Below, in pieces: positions 36,265-41,588 of a stretch of 64,000 nucleotides of DNA (positions are counted from its first letter, which is position 1; each line of letters begins with the position of its first letter). Below the pieces are notes generated by a model that saw only the letters and a list, made by a program, of their open reading frames with translations, had not been told where the DNA came from and searched no databases. This DNA is from Microplitis mediator. Lineage: Eukaryota; Arthropoda; Insecta; Hymenoptera; Braconidae. The DNA is taken from assembly GCF_029852145.1 (NCBI RefSeq), contig NC_079976.1, positions 12,819,104 through 12,883,103 of the forward strand, written 5' to 3'. The position numbers and the translations under genes are program-made.

Positions 36265-38484
36265 ATTATATTAAATTATATATGATTATATATAAAAAAA
36301 ATTTCCTCGGAATAGTATCATATATGAATATATATAATTATATATGGAGCTACATATGACTTTCTTCGTTTAGATATTGCATTATATATTATCATACTTA
36401 ATCATATATAATTGTCTATAATTCTATATGGATATATCCCCCATGGAAATAAAATATATAAAAAATATATTTCATGATGTATGTGAAACATATGTGGCAT
36501 ATAAATAAAGTGTATACAATTTATAATTAAAATATATGTGAAGTATACGCACATGTATTTCACATATATTTTACATATAAAATAAATATATTTCAAATAC
36601 ATAACTTTTGGCCGTTTTTCGTATATAAAAAATATATTTTTTATATAGTCAAAATGTATATCACATATATTGTATTTGTACAGGAAATACCTATGATGAA
36701 ATGTAATCGACATGTATGTATAATATATATTAAATATATTTTCGTTATTTAGGCAGATCTTTGGTGTTCGGGTGAGGGGGGGGGGGGATCGGAGCAAACA
36801 ATTAATGACTAAAAAATCCAAATGGTTCAGGCTGGAGTACCGAGGGATCTAGATGTCAGATTGTTCGATGATGGAAGGGTTCAGATATTTTTGTGGGGGA
36901 AGGGGAGCAGAAAAATTATAACTAAAAAATCCAAATGGTTCAGGCTGGAGTACCGAGGGATCTAGATGTCAGATTGTCCGATGATAGAATGGCTCAGATC
37001 TTTTTGTAGGGGGTGGGGGGGAGCAGAAAAATGATAATTAAAAAATCCAAATGGTTCAGGCTGGAGTACCGAGGGATCTAGATGTCAGATTGTCCGATGA
37101 TAGAATGGCTCAGATCTTTTTGTAGGGGGTGGGGGGAGCAGAAAAATAATAACTAAAAAATCCAACTGGTTCAGGCTGGAGTACCGAGGGATCTAGATGT
37201 CAGATTGTTCGATGATGGACGGGCTCAGATATCTTTCTGCTCCGTCCCTCTCCCCCTCACCCACAAAAATATCTGAGCACTTCCATCATCGAACAGTCTG
37301 ACAGATAGATCCCTCCGTACTCCAGCATGAACCAGTTGGATTTTATAGTCATTTTTCTGCTCCCCCCTCCCCCTATAAAAAAATCTGTGGCCTTCCATCA
37401 TCGAACAATCTGACAGCTCGATCCCTCGGTACTCCAGCCTGAACCGGTTAGATTTTATAGTTATAATTTTTCTGCTCCAACCTCCCCTTCCCCCACAAAA
37501 ATATCTGAGCCCTTCCATCATCGAACAATCTGACATCTAGATCCCTCGGTACTCCAGCCTGAACCATTTGGATTTTTTAGTCATTAATTGTTTGCTCCGA
37601 TCCCCCCCCCCCCCCTCACCCGAACACCAAAGATCTGCCTAAATAACGAAAATATATTTAATATATATTATACATACATGTCGATTACATTTCATCATAG
37701 GTATTTCCTGTACAAATACAATATATGTGATATACATTTTGACTATATAAAAAATATATTTTTTATATACGAAAAACGGCCAAAAGTTATGTATTTGAAA
37801 TATATTTATTTTATATGTAAAATATATGTGAAATACATGTGCGTATACTTCACATATATTTTAATTATAAATTGTATACACTTTATTTATATGCCACATA
37901 TGTTTCACATACATCATGAAATATATTTTTTATATATTTTATTTCCATGGGGGTATATACAAGATTATATACAATTATATATGATCATATATAGTTATAT
38001 ATAATTATGTATGATTACATACAAAAATTTGTTCTCGGGATAAATAATATGAATTATTATTTATTTATGAATAGCAGGAACGCCGATAAAAATTCAAAAA
38101 ATTGAGACAACGCCAATACCATCAAATGGTTGTTCCGCGTTGGAACCACCAGTACTGCAGACCGAAAATGTTGTTAAGCCAATAGAAATACCACCACCGC
38201 ATTATGCTGCGTATCCACCGAACTTTGCACCTACGCCTGCGCCTTACTCAACTGTCTTTCCACCAGCAAATATATCCGTACCTCCACCTTCAGTGAATCC
38301 AATGAATCACATGGTGCCATCGATGCGACTAGCACCGCCAATTCGTCCAGCTCAGCCCCCACCAGCACCCGCTCCCCCATTCCAATCCTACGGCTACCCT
38401 ACGAATGCCACTTACTTTCCGCCAGGTAATCCAGTACCCCCTCCTGGAAATCCTCCACGTGCATATTATCCACCTCCTTCATAA
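3124..38484 (+). CDS. CycK: Cyclin K (seven coding exons, 413 residues)
   Basis: Joined exons 3124-3342, 3496-3627, 3715-3820, 12170-12227, 23347-23519, 23596-23742 and 38078-38484 total 1,242 bases and stay in frame to a TAA. Each inferred intron starts GT and ends AG. The protein matches the cyclin K family from its first residues (MPCWYYDKKEL) through both cyclin folds, with YFHRFYMFHSFKQFPRY, LAGKVEETPKKCKDIIKTA, RILLQTIKFDLQVEHPY and LSLQWEPEIIAVA in order. A proline-rich tail follows (about residues 280-413). Cyclin K activates CDK12 and CDK13, which phosphorylate the RNA polymerase II C-terminal domain in the nucleus during elongation. The start codon follows an in-frame stop. The N terminus lacks the short extension of the human protein. 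Introns 1, 2 and 5 are 153, 87 and 76 bases; introns 3, 4 and 6 are 8.3, 11.1 and 14.3 kb of nested transposons. Splice sites are inferred from homology and not confirmed by transcripts. Confidence 0.95.
3496..3627 (+). CDS. CycK: Cyclin K coding exon 2
   Basis: It encodes 44 residues (VTACC to FGEDPK) of cyclin fold 1, including the conserved LAGKVEETPKKCKDII stretch. The acceptor is AAATAG and the donor GTATTA, both in phase 0. It was missed as a long open frame because the exon is short. Confidence 0.93.
3661..3687 (+). repeat. (TA)n microsatellite in intron 2
   Basis: About 13 TA dinucleotides lie in the 87-base intron between coding exons 2 and 3. Confidence 0.9.
3715..3820 (+). CDS. 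CycK: Cyclin K coding exon 3
   Basis: It encodes EEVMTLERILLQTIKFDLQV and on to LKYAKCLK, the end of fold 1. The acceptor is TTTTAG. The donor GTAATT splits a glycine codon after its first base. The intron before it carries a (TA)n run at 3661-3687. Confidence 0.93.
3821..4412. other. Start of intron 3, AT-rich, no feature
   Basis: Continuous AT-rich sequence directly after the exon 3 donor, probably including what is left of the original intron. No motif, repeat end or coding signal was recognised. Confidence 0.5.
4413..5215 (-). repeat. R1 interspersed repeat, interrupted
   Basis: R1 is the most frequent repeat here. Read on its own strand it opens AACTTCCCGCTAAGAAAAT, passes a TAGTCAGAATAGC-like word and GAGCTCGAAAA words, and closes GGGAAGTTTTGGGGCTGGCC then CAGGGTCAACCGAT. 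In this minus-strand copy the two ends are at 5215 and 4413. The middle (about 4500-5053) is foreign DNA ending GGCCCACCCTA, like the 8-bp-duplication elements. R1 has no open frame of note and no class I can name. Confidence 0.75.
5216..6578. other. Intron 3 interior, AT-rich, with one small hairpin
   Basis: No gene is seen. Bases 6327-6411 form a small inverted repeat: AGAGACATGGCAG and a GCGC word on the left, GCGCGAG and CTGCCGTGTCTCT on the right, around a CA/TG-rich loop. It looks like a tiny MITE. Parts around 5860-6010 resemble the interior of the 8-bp-duplication elements but lack clear ends. Confidence 0.5.
6581..6744. mobile_element. 164-bp MITE with TA target duplication
   Basis: The termini are inverted over about 40 bases: TAGTCGTCCCGATGAAAGC on the left and GCTTTCATCGGGGCAACTA on the right, continuing into GGGATTTTTTTCCCACC on both sides. 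A TA dinucleotide flanks each end (6579-6580 and 6745-6746). This suits a Tc1/mariner-related non-autonomous element. It has no coding capacity. Confidence 0.8.
6990..8700. repeat. Nested palindromic CCCTRATAGC repeats
   Basis: The left arm (about 7034-7522) starts CCCTAATAGCCACTTTAGCG and ends GTGCTATTAGGG. The right region (about 8218-8690) is its inverted copy, beginning CCCTAATAGCATAGTTTGC. An extra end, CCCTGATAGCCA, lies at about 6994. Between the arms is a second copy of the 446-1062 repeat. The pattern is one foldback family with a younger relative inserted into it. Short open frames here are repeat translations. Confidence 0.65.
7864..8188. mobile_element. CCTGATAGCC-ended MITE, second copy
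   Basis: Nearly the same sequence as 640-964, in the same orientation, with ends CCTGATAGCCAGAG and CTTGGCTATCAG. The flanking 180 bases on the left (7680-7863) are also shared with 446-639, so the duplication is larger than the MITE itself. Confidence 0.7.
8885..9412. repeat. Palindromic AT-rich repeat
   Basis: The two arms are inverted relatives carrying CCAAGTAACTGGGATA-like and ACCAAGTAC words. Together they match 1078-1465 in both orientations. No target duplication was found. The right arm abuts the R1 copy at 9413 directly. Confidence 0.6.
10256..11609. mobile_element. Solo LTR, 1,354 bp, with TACG duplication
   Basis: The segment starts TGTTATGTCC and ends GGACATAACA, a perfect 10-base inverted end of the TG...CA type. 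TACG flanks both sides (10252-10255 and 11610-11613). Its removal rejoins an R1 copy. There is no internal coding region, so this is most likely a solo LTR left by recombination. The ends resemble the TGTTACGTCC...GGACGTAACA ends of the gypsy element at 43924-54861, suggesting a related but different family. Confidence 0.85.
10985..11250. repeat. Tandem repeat of about 80-90 bp inside the solo LTR
   Basis: Three units share the words TAATATCCTACACGAA and AATCAGCCGGATACCTA, at about 11040, 11120 and 11210. The repeats lie inside the LTR and may be enhancer-like, as in other retroelement LTRs; that role is inferred. Confidence 0.75.
11773..11922. mobile_element. 150-bp CCCTGATTAAAA-ended MITE
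   Basis: Ends CCCTGATTAAAAAAAGTGAT and ATCGCTTTTTTTAATCAGGG are inverted copies, flanked by AG on both sides (11771-11772 and 11923-11924). It is inserted in an R1 copy and has no coding content. It belongs with the other CCCTG...CAGGG elements of this window. Confidence 0.8.
12170..12227 (+). CDS. CycK: Cyclin K coding exon 4 (58 bases)
   Basis: It encodes GDKSKLQKMVQMAWTFVNDS, the linker and first helix of cyclin fold 2. The acceptor is TTTTTTAAG and the donor GTAAAG. It is isolated by more than 8 kb of intron on each side. Confidence 0.92.
12402..12808. mobile_element. Pogo/Tigger-like MITE, 407 bp
   Basis: The left end CAGTAGGACCTCGTTATAAG and the inverted right end CTTATAACGAGGGCCTACTG are flanked by TA (12400-12401 and 12809-12810). 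Ends of the form CAGTnnnACCTCG with a TA target are typical of pogo/Tigger elements of the Tc1/mariner superfamily. The 60-residue open frame inside has no transposase motif, so this copy is non-autonomous. Confidence 0.85.
13437..13849. mobile_element. MITE with CCCGGGAAAAAA ends
   Basis: The left end CCCGGGAAAAAATG and right end CTTTTTTCCCGGG are inverted. The arms are built from decamers such as CATGAACAGG and TGATCAGGCC, in opposite orientations on the two sides. A tRNA-like sequence lies in its right half. The same end motif closes the neighbouring satellite array at 14341. Confidence 0.7.
13685..13765 (-). pseudogene. tRNA-like sequence (degenerate)
   Basis: On the minus strand GGTTCGAATCC is a perfect B-box. 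The D-arm region reads TTAGGTCAATAG, only a partial A-box. The acceptor and D stems do not pair well, so it is better seen as a tRNA-derived piece within a MITE than as a working tRNA gene. Confidence 0.5.
13888..14336. repeat. 64-bp satellite built from 10-bp subrepeats
   Basis: Seven units begin near the word AACGCTTCAGACATGAACAG (about 13949, 14014, 14078, 14142, 14216 and 14279, plus a leading partial). Spacing is about 64-65 bases with one interval of 74, exactly one subunit longer. Each unit is a chain of decamers of the form RCATGAACAG or TGATCAGGCC. Confidence 0.85.
15660..16138 (-). pseudogene. End of RNase H and C-terminal tail
   Basis: IIIAWIPSHQRITGKETADS on the minus strand is the closing motif of retroelement RNase H. 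A tail follows (NRAFENFIRDKWNSIWISH). It is separated from the first half of the domain by the palindromic TA element. Confidence 0.7.
16141..17925. mobile_element. 1.8-kb palindromic Tc1/mariner-type foldback, TA duplication
   Basis: The ends CACTTATCCAAAAAATTAAA and its inverted copy TTTAATTTTTTGGATAAGTG are flanked by TA (16139-16140 and 17926-17927). The arms are near-identical inverted copies of about 800 bp around a centre near 17040. Matching 69- to 83-residue open frames therefore appear on both strands; they have no recognised domain. A TA duplication fits Tc1/mariner. It sits inside the RNase H region of the older retrotransposon. Confidence 0.88.
17930..18451 (-). pseudogene. RT/RNase H linker and first part of RNase H
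   Basis: 18248-18451 is a connector. 18003-18191 reads GCAIIINEEAYRFKLSR and SIFTCKAFAISQCL, matching the strands and helix of retroelement RNase H (usually GCA...SIFTAELxAI). The first catalytic aspartate position reads FRDES instead of YTDGS, so it is inactive. Confidence 0.7.
18834..19229 (-). pseudogene. Reverse transcriptase palm with YADD
   Basis: This 131-residue stretch holds SIPQGSVIRVTLFLITVND and the catalytic ALLYADDLTICC box, then the SWCDKTGFRF segment typical of non-LTR RTs. It is the best preserved piece. Thumb-region fragments continue at 18450-18830 in broken frames. Confidence 0.9.
19583..20150 (-). pseudogene. Linker and start of reverse transcriptase
   Basis: A basic linker (19844-20149) is followed by the start of the RT (19583-19771), which shows KSSNRGPDGTSVIFIKNL, the usual motif 0/1 region. 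Stop codons separate the pieces. Confidence 0.7.
20400..20745 (-). pseudogene. Endonuclease, C-terminal part
   Basis: VTICSVYIPNS at the right edge and VIILGDLNSHNTLWGS are the conserved endonuclease motifs of non-LTR elements; the D and N of GDLNSHN are catalytic-site residues in the family. The frame is damaged further on. Confidence 0.8.
20746..21420. repeat. Unclassified insertion with a strong hairpin
   Basis: This splits the endonuclease of the non-LTR element. It is GC-richer in places (20821-20880 and 20990-21060). Bases 21272-21287 (AGAGAATCGTCGTGGC) are perfectly inverted at 21328-21343, a 16-bp stem with a 40-base loop. It starts TGTCACG and has GTTACA near 21363, faintly LTR-like, but no duplication was found. 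Confidence 0.5.
21423..21660 (-). pseudogene. Endonuclease, N-terminal part
   Basis: The fragment carries LAIGGVTICVRSHIPTQQV and NLEIIAVTV, the early strands of an AP-type endonuclease domain of non-LTR elements. The frame ends where a later insertion begins. Confidence 0.65.
21745..22495 (+). repeat. R1 interspersed repeat, 5'-truncated
   Basis: It carries the R1 middle (TCAGATCATTTGATAAAG, TTCTCAGAAACGACTTGAAC) and the full R1 end (AGCGGGAAGTTTTGGGGCTG then GCAGGGTCAACCGACG). It separates the ORF1-like and endonuclease parts of the non-LTR element. Confidence 0.75.
22500..22910 (-). pseudogene. ORF1-like remnant of the non-LTR element
   Basis: The minus strand can be read with few breaks as a lysine-rich protein containing TNINPMKYGYNSNQLKKFL and NPIEVAKQLKTLYSLLTSRG. 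This resembles the variable N-terminal (gag-like) proteins of I/Jockey elements. No zinc knuckle is visible in the surviving part. The downstream end is cut by an R1 insertion. Confidence 0.5.
23347..23519 (+). CDS. CycK: Cyclin K coding exon 5
   Basis: It encodes LCTTLSLQWEPEIIAVALMY, then LAGKLSKFEVLDW and MFVEDVTMDLLE, the body of cyclin fold 2. The acceptor is TTTTTTCTAG and the donor GTTTAC, a non-consensus but valid GT. Confidence 0.93.
23596..23742 (+). CDS. CycK: Cyclin K coding exon 6
   Basis: It encodes DICHQVLDLYSQANNAK, closing fold 2, then a Ser/Pro/Thr-rich segment (PPDSPPMTPSNPAATE). The acceptor is TATTTTAAG and the donor GTAAGT. The intron before it is only 76 bases. Confidence 0.93.
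24063..25368. mobile_element. piggyBac-like element, TTAA flanked
   Basis: TTAA at 24059-24062 and 25369-25372 flanks inverted ends CCCTTCAGCACTCTCG and CGAGAGTGCTGAAGGG. A CCC start next to TTAA is the hallmark of piggyBac ends. Further inner words with GTGAGAG and CTCTCAC are inverted too. There is no transposase; it is a non-autonomous copy of about 0.9 kb once the SINE inside it is removed. Confidence 0.88.
24445..24821 (+). mobile_element. 5S-rRNA-derived SINE
   Basis: The head (24445-24555) is a diverged 5S rRNA: ATCGGTTCTCGT, GATCACTCAAGTTAAGCAGC and TTACTTGGCTGGGTGACCGC are in the right order and spacing, covering the internal A-block, intermediate element and C-block of the 5S promoter. 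A body of about 240 bases follows, not 5S-like, with a poly-G run at 24653-24667. It ends in an A-rich tail. A perfect 15-base duplication, AATAAATATAAAAAT, flanks it (24430-24444 and 24822-24836), proof of insertion by a LINE-type mechanism. RNA polymerase III transcription from the 5S-type promoter is the family expectation. Confidence 0.9.
25570..26750. mobile_element. TATATAATTA-rich palindromic MITE, CCCGAGAAAAAA ends
   Basis: The left end CCCGAGAAAAAATTT and right end AAATTTTTTCTCGGA are inverted, flanked by TA (25568-25569 and 26751-26752). The arms consist of ATATAATTATATATA-like runs. An 8-bp-duplication element is inserted in its centre. Half copies of this family lie at 28846-28971, 36265-36425 and 37955-38036. 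Confidence 0.75.
25736..26629. mobile_element. hAT-like foldback, TAGGGTGTGT ends
   Basis: The left end TAGGGTGTGTAAAAAAAAAT and right end TTTTTTTTGACACACCCTA are inverted. The arms are inverted copies of about 400 bp (CAATATCTCGAAAATTGAGC on the left, its inverse near 26565). The flanks ATGTTCAT and AAGCTCAT agree at 6 of 8 bases, a worn 8-bp duplication. It has no transposase. Confidence 0.7.
26818..26925 (+). repeat. Near-perfect 52-bp hairpin
   Basis: The left arm from 26818 (GTCTTATTGAGAAGG...) is inverted in the right arm ending 26925 (...CCTTCTCAATAAGAC). About 52 base pairs form with one mismatch and a GATG loop at about 26872. The stem is clean compared with other palindromes here. 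It could be a very small MITE or, if transcribed within the cyclin K intron, a hairpin-RNA substrate for Dicer; neither is shown. Confidence 0.85.
26953..27032 (-). pseudogene. tRNA-like sequence with A and B boxes
   Basis: On the minus strand TAGCTCAACTGG fits the A-box exactly and GTTCGATTCC fits the B-box. D and T loops are recognisable. The acceptor stem pairs poorly (about 4 of 7), and the anticodon loop lacks the usual U33. It is probably a decayed tRNA or a tRNA-derived repeat head rather than a working gene. Confidence 0.5.
27090..28837. mobile_element. hAT-like element, perfect ATAATTAT duplication
   Basis: Ends TAGGGTGTTTCAAAAAA and TTTTTTTGACACATCCTA are inverted, flanked by identical 8-mers ATAATTAT (27082-27089 and 28838-28845). 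The interior includes a short inverted pair around 27545-27610 and an R1 copy. No transposase frame is present. Confidence 0.82.
28265..28517 (-). repeat. R1 interspersed repeat, short form
   Basis: Both R1 ends are present (ATCGGTTGACCCTGCGGGCC at 28283 and TTAGCGGGAAGTTAAA at 28505), but only about 250 bases lie between them. It is an internally deleted copy inserted into the 27090-28837 element. Confidence 0.8.
30112..30385. repeat. Conserved 'K' repeat, copy 1
   Basis: It shares GGAATATAATAC, TTTCTTACCAGGGACACTA, then GGCGCTATCTATTGGCGAGC and ACCGAACTAC with copies at 42876-43150 and 55712-55965. The three copies lie in three different host elements, so the repeat moves or is carried independently. 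It has no coding content. The GGCGCTATCTAGTGG core is discussed in the findings. Confidence 0.75.
30890..31030. repeat. Short tandem repeat, about 66-bp unit
   Basis: About two to three degenerate units share AAAAACAGACTTT and TCTGTGTTCAATT. It lies within the 29626-32086 element. Confidence 0.6.
33314..33906 (-). pseudogene. Transposase C-terminal fragment with SWIM zinc finger (minus arm)
   Basis: The frame at 33502-33906 encodes LRIFFTGSYQLKQAVSYLAE and IQYVKEQSNILKIRVQSRHI. After a frame break, 33314-33505 encodes HSCECANGLRTIGCCSHVAA, a SWIM-type CxCx(n)CxH zinc finger. This order (YQLKQA, QSRH, SWIM finger) is familiar from C termini of a widespread animal DDE transposase type. The catalytic N-terminal part is absent, so it is inactive. 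Confidence 0.75.
33908..34278 (+). pseudogene. Transposase C-terminal fragment with SWIM zinc finger (plus arm)
   Basis: This is the inverted partner of the previous entry, nearly identical in sequence (one change gives SAKIL for SAEIL in the finger part, and KKQSN for KEQSN). It starts at LKQAVSYLAE and has the same frame break before HSCECANGLR. It shows that the fragment was duplicated as an arm of the foldback. Confidence 0.75.
34340..35365. mobile_element. hAT-like foldback, TAGAGTGGTCC ends
   Basis: Ends TAGAGTGGTCCAAAAAAAA and TTTTTTTTGGACCACTCTA are inverted. The arms are inverted copies around a centre near 34850. The flanks GTATTTAT and TTATTTAT match at 7 of 8 bases. The pre-insertion sequence can be read from the opposite arm of the host element (near 33255), which confirms the site. 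It is non-autonomous. Confidence 0.8.
36183..36262. repeat. (TA)n microsatellite
   Basis: About 40 TA dinucleotides, grown from the TATATA-rich flank of a CCCGAG-type MITE. Confidence 0.95.
36428..37962. mobile_element. 1.5-kb foldback with inverted tandem arrays
   Basis: The arms 36428-36780 and 37610-37962 are near-perfect inverted copies beginning at CCCCCATGGAAATAAAATA. Inside them lie two tandem arrays in opposite orientation that meet near 37235. The host is a TATATAATTA-type MITE. The paired 138- and 139-residue frames on both strands are low-complexity translations of the arms and are not called as genes. Confidence 0.85.
36815..37590. repeat. 115-bp tandem repeat in two inverted arrays
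   Basis: The word GGTTCAGGCTGGAGTACCGA starts units at about 36825, 36938, 37054 and 37169 (spacing 113-116). The opposite orientation occurs three times at 37235-37590. Each unit ends in a G-rich run (GGGGGTGGGG). The runs of 8-10 G or C are the least AT-rich part of this intron. Confidence 0.88.
38078..38484 (+). CDS. CycK: Cyclin K coding exon 7, proline-rich tail
   Basis: It encodes TPIKIQKIETT, which aligns with the K-I-P-K-I-E-T-T segment of vertebrate cyclin K. About 120 residues rich in Pro, Ala and Tyr follow, ending YYPPPS. The acceptor is a tandem TAGCAG; both AGs keep the frame. The reading frame runs to TAA at 38482-38484. Confidence 0.92.
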
Positions 38485-38573
38485 ATTTATTCATTGTTTT
38501 GTACTATTTTTAAGAATTCATTCATTAAATAATGAACTGTTTATTGTGATTGATAATTATTTTAAACTTATTC

Positions 38574-38579
38574 AATAAA
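38574..38579 (+). terminator. CycK: Polyadenylation signal of cyclin K
   Basis: AATAAA lies 90 bases after the stop codon, in AT-rich DNA with a T-rich stretch after it. It is the likely signal for the cyclin K mRNA, judged by position only. Confidence 0.6.
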
Positions 38580-38666
38580 TGTTTTCATCATAATATTCAT
38601 TATTTTGTTAATAATTCCTTGGAAAAAAATGTATATCCTCAAAAATGTGTAAATCTGCACCAATTT

Positions 38667-39002
38667 CCCTGATAGCCAAGTTGGCGAGAAACTGACGTGA
38701 AACTACAGCCGCAACTGGACACCACGTTGCCCGCAAAAGTTGATAATTCCAAAGTTGATCGACACTTTCTGAGAAAGTTGGTGGCAAAAGTTGGAAATTC
38801 AATAAGTTGACGATAAGTTGCCTCCCATTTTCTCAGAAACCTGCATTCCAGTTGCGGCTCCATACTGACGTCAACTTTCTCAGAAAGTGGCGGTAACTTA
38901 TAGCCAAAAGTTGCAAATGCTAAAGTTGTCGACAGCTTGTCGTTAAGTTGGTCGTAAACTAATGAATACCAACTTTTGTACGAGAAACCCTGGTTATCAG
39001 GG
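38667..39002. mobile_element. 336-bp CCCTGATAGCC-ended MITE, TT duplication
   Basis: Ends CCCTGATAGCCAAGTTGG and CTGGTTATCAGGG are inverted, with TT on both sides. The interior repeats AACTTTCTCAGAAAGT words. It is a relative of the elements at 640 and 7864. Confidence 0.8.
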
Positions 39003-40262
39003 TTCTAAGAGAGGTAAGAAACTTTCGGTTGATAAGCAACCACCAGATGGTAAGTTCATAATTGTAAGAAGGACACTTTAATATATTTCACTTGCTAGTA
39101 GATAGAACCAGATATTTATTTAACAGTTAAACATTATTGAACCCGACAACTAATCGTATAATATGGACAGTTAATATTAAGTAATATAATAAGGGAAAGG
39201 GACAGAGTAGCTAAATGACGTCACGTTGGGTCCTCTCGGAGGGCCCCGTCGGAATGCCTCTTCTTCGTCAGCCTCAATGTCCATCTCACCCTTCTCTAGT
39301 GGGGGTGAGCCTTGTCACAGGCTGGGGGTAGCTCCTGACGTCAGAGGCTACAGGCCTCAAGATACCTATCGAGCAAAAGGCTCGATATTCAGGAACGAGT
39401 AGCTTACAGTCGGCCGTCCTGATGATGGTCGCGTCCTCGCGGCAAATAGTCAGTTGAAGCTCCAAGTGTTTTCATCACTGCGCCTCAACTCCGTTTTTAC
39501 CTTTAATCTAGAAAATTCATTCATACCTTATTAGTATTATTTCAGTATAATTTATCATGCAATATCATGCTGCCACTTCTTCCGTCAAAACCGGATAAAA
39601 CATTATCTGCATTCATAACATATAAATAAAACTCTATGTCAATAGAAATTATTTATAATTTGTGCTCCTAGTAAACATAACATGCGGATAGACAGCTGTG
39701 GGTGCAGCCCAACTGTCTTAATTTAATGTAACATGCTTAAGTCATAAGTGGCTACTCGACGTTTTCCGAGTAGCACCATGCGTTCGTCTTGCTGACCTTG
39801 GCAACGTTATCATGTTGCCAGATCATCAAAACTACAGTCACCCGAGCCACTACCAACCGGTGCAGGTCGTATCTCACGACGTTTCGCAACTCGAGATGAC
39901 TGTCCGCCCTCAGAACCACCACCAACCAGTGTGGTCGGATCCATGACCCTTCGCAGTTCTGTCAGCCTCGGGCCTCGCAACTCGAACCACCACCAACCGG
40001 TGCAGGTCGTACTTTACGACTTTTCGCAGTTCGAGTGCCTTGTTACTCTCGTCAGAACCACCACCAACCAGTGCAGGTCACACAAAGTGTGACTTTTCGC
40101 AGTTCTTCCGATAGTTCAGCCTCTAGAGACGCAGTCCAAAAGGCTCGATATTCAGGAACGAGTAGCTTATATAATATACTTAGTGATGCGAGTCTGACCG
40201 GTCAGATCGTTTTCGAGCGTCACGTCATGTTCACAAGACCGTCAGTGGACCGTTCATAAAAT
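39003..40262. repeat. GC-richer repeat region downstream of cyclin K
   Basis: No gene is recognised. A 31-base word around GATATTCAGGAACGAGTAGC occurs twice in direct orientation (39378-39408 and 40139-40169), like remains of duplicated ends. TGTAAG at 39062 and CTTACA at 39405 are faintly LTR-like. The base composition is clearly above the surroundings, suggesting a degraded retroelement, but no protein motif supports it. Confidence 0.45.
39835..40115. repeat. Tandem repeat CCACCACCAACCGGTGCAGG, four units
   Basis: Units near 39850, 39915, 39985 and 40050 share CCACCACCAACC(A/G)GTG and TTTCGCA(A/G)(C/T)TCGAG. Each unit is partly self-complementary (CTCGAAC...GTTCGAG). Confidence 0.8.
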
Positions 40263-40898
40263 GACGGACCGTCAAAATTGTGGCGACATCTTACAAACAC
40301 CTTTATAATTTTAATATAAATAAAAATTTTGAAACCGCTATTTTTTTTTTAAATATCACGAGGTAAGAATACGGAGAGAAAAATAAATTTTTCAACATTT
40401 AAAAAAAAAGATCGCGTCCAATCATCTAGTTAATTGTGACTGACAAAATCCTTTATTAAACATTAATTTGTGATCAAATATTTAATGATGCTGCTGGTTA
40501 AAAATACGGATCGAAAAGAATTAAAAATTATGAAATTCGAATTCTTTTCAATAATTTCAATTCTTTTGTTTGTATATATAGATATACAGTTTGCATGGAG
40601 TGGCCGCTTCTCAATTCTTTTCAATCAGTATTTTAACCAGGGTGGTTAAAAATCATGTAACTCAATGTGACTAACCGGATTCATGACCAAGATCAAATTG
40701 GTGACTGAAAATTTAATGATAGTCACAATACATCTGTTGCTGTCCATATTGGTGACAAAAAATTTTTTGACAGTCCGAAATGACGGACTCTGATCGAAAA
40801 ATTTGTGACGGTCATTTCGCATTCGAACAGGCTCATCATTTAGAATCGCCGGTCACAAGACCGTCAGCGGACCGTATTGTGACCGAAACTCTAAATCA
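40263..40898. repeat. GTGACGGTC repeat with a small MITE
   Basis: Bases 40190-40290 and 40790-40890 share TCACAAGACCGTCAG and GGACCGT in direct orientation. A MITE at about 40489-40645 has inverted ends CTGGTTAAAAATACGGATCG and AGTATTTTAACCAGGG. No gene is seen. Confidence 0.55.
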
Positions 40899-41588
40899 CC
40901 CTGGCGGTTTTGAATCACCCTGGAAACACCCTGGGAGTGGAAACACGGTGGAATCACGGTGGATCCAGGGTGGTTACACGGTGGGTTTGTGCCATTTTAT
41001 CACCCTGATTCCACGGTGGTTACACGGTGTTTCCACGATGATTACACGGTGTACCCACCATGATTCCACGGTGATTACGCGGTGTACGTGGAATCACGGT
41101 GCACTCAGAGAAAAATTTAGTTAATGTAACTATAAAACTATAGTGCAATAACGCTTCAACCATTTAATCATAATTTCTACAACAATGATTTATGGTTATT
41201 ATATCAATCGGAAAATAGTCAAGATAACTATTTTTTAGTACCACCCTAGTAGAAATGATATCGAGTTTTTAGCCAATAACTAGCCAGTTTAACTAGACTT
41301 AAACCAGTAACTGGCCAGTGTAATATCGAGTTTCTGTCAAGTAACTGGCCAGTTTTACTAGAGATCGAGCAAAACATGGCGGCTTCAGTGAAACTATCAA
41401 TTTTGAATATTGAGGTTATCAAGGGTTATAAAAAATTGTCAAATAAAATAAAAATAATGTTAAATAAACGATATGACATAAACGTTTAATTTATATTTAT
41501 TTATATTATGAAATAAATAACATCATTAGATTAATAGAATAACAACAATAAATCTGACAATAAAGTAATTATTTTTAATTGAAGAAAA

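Noticed and set aside
36402..38004. Two long, nearly identical frames (138-139 residues) on opposite strands
   Set aside because: They are low-complexity Ile/Phe/Tyr-rich translations of the two arms of one palindrome and have no domain.
39062..39410. A solo LTR from TGTAAG to CTTACA
   Set aside because: No flanking duplication and no known LTR motif beyond the short ends.
39835..40115. Regular repeats that could suggest a CRISPR array or an integrated viral segment
   Set aside because: Spacers are related to each other, and no viral or polydnavirus-type gene or integration motif is nearby.
41244..41247. A 2-bp duplication at nest level C
   Set aside because: Flanks are CA and AA, so the duplication is not supported.
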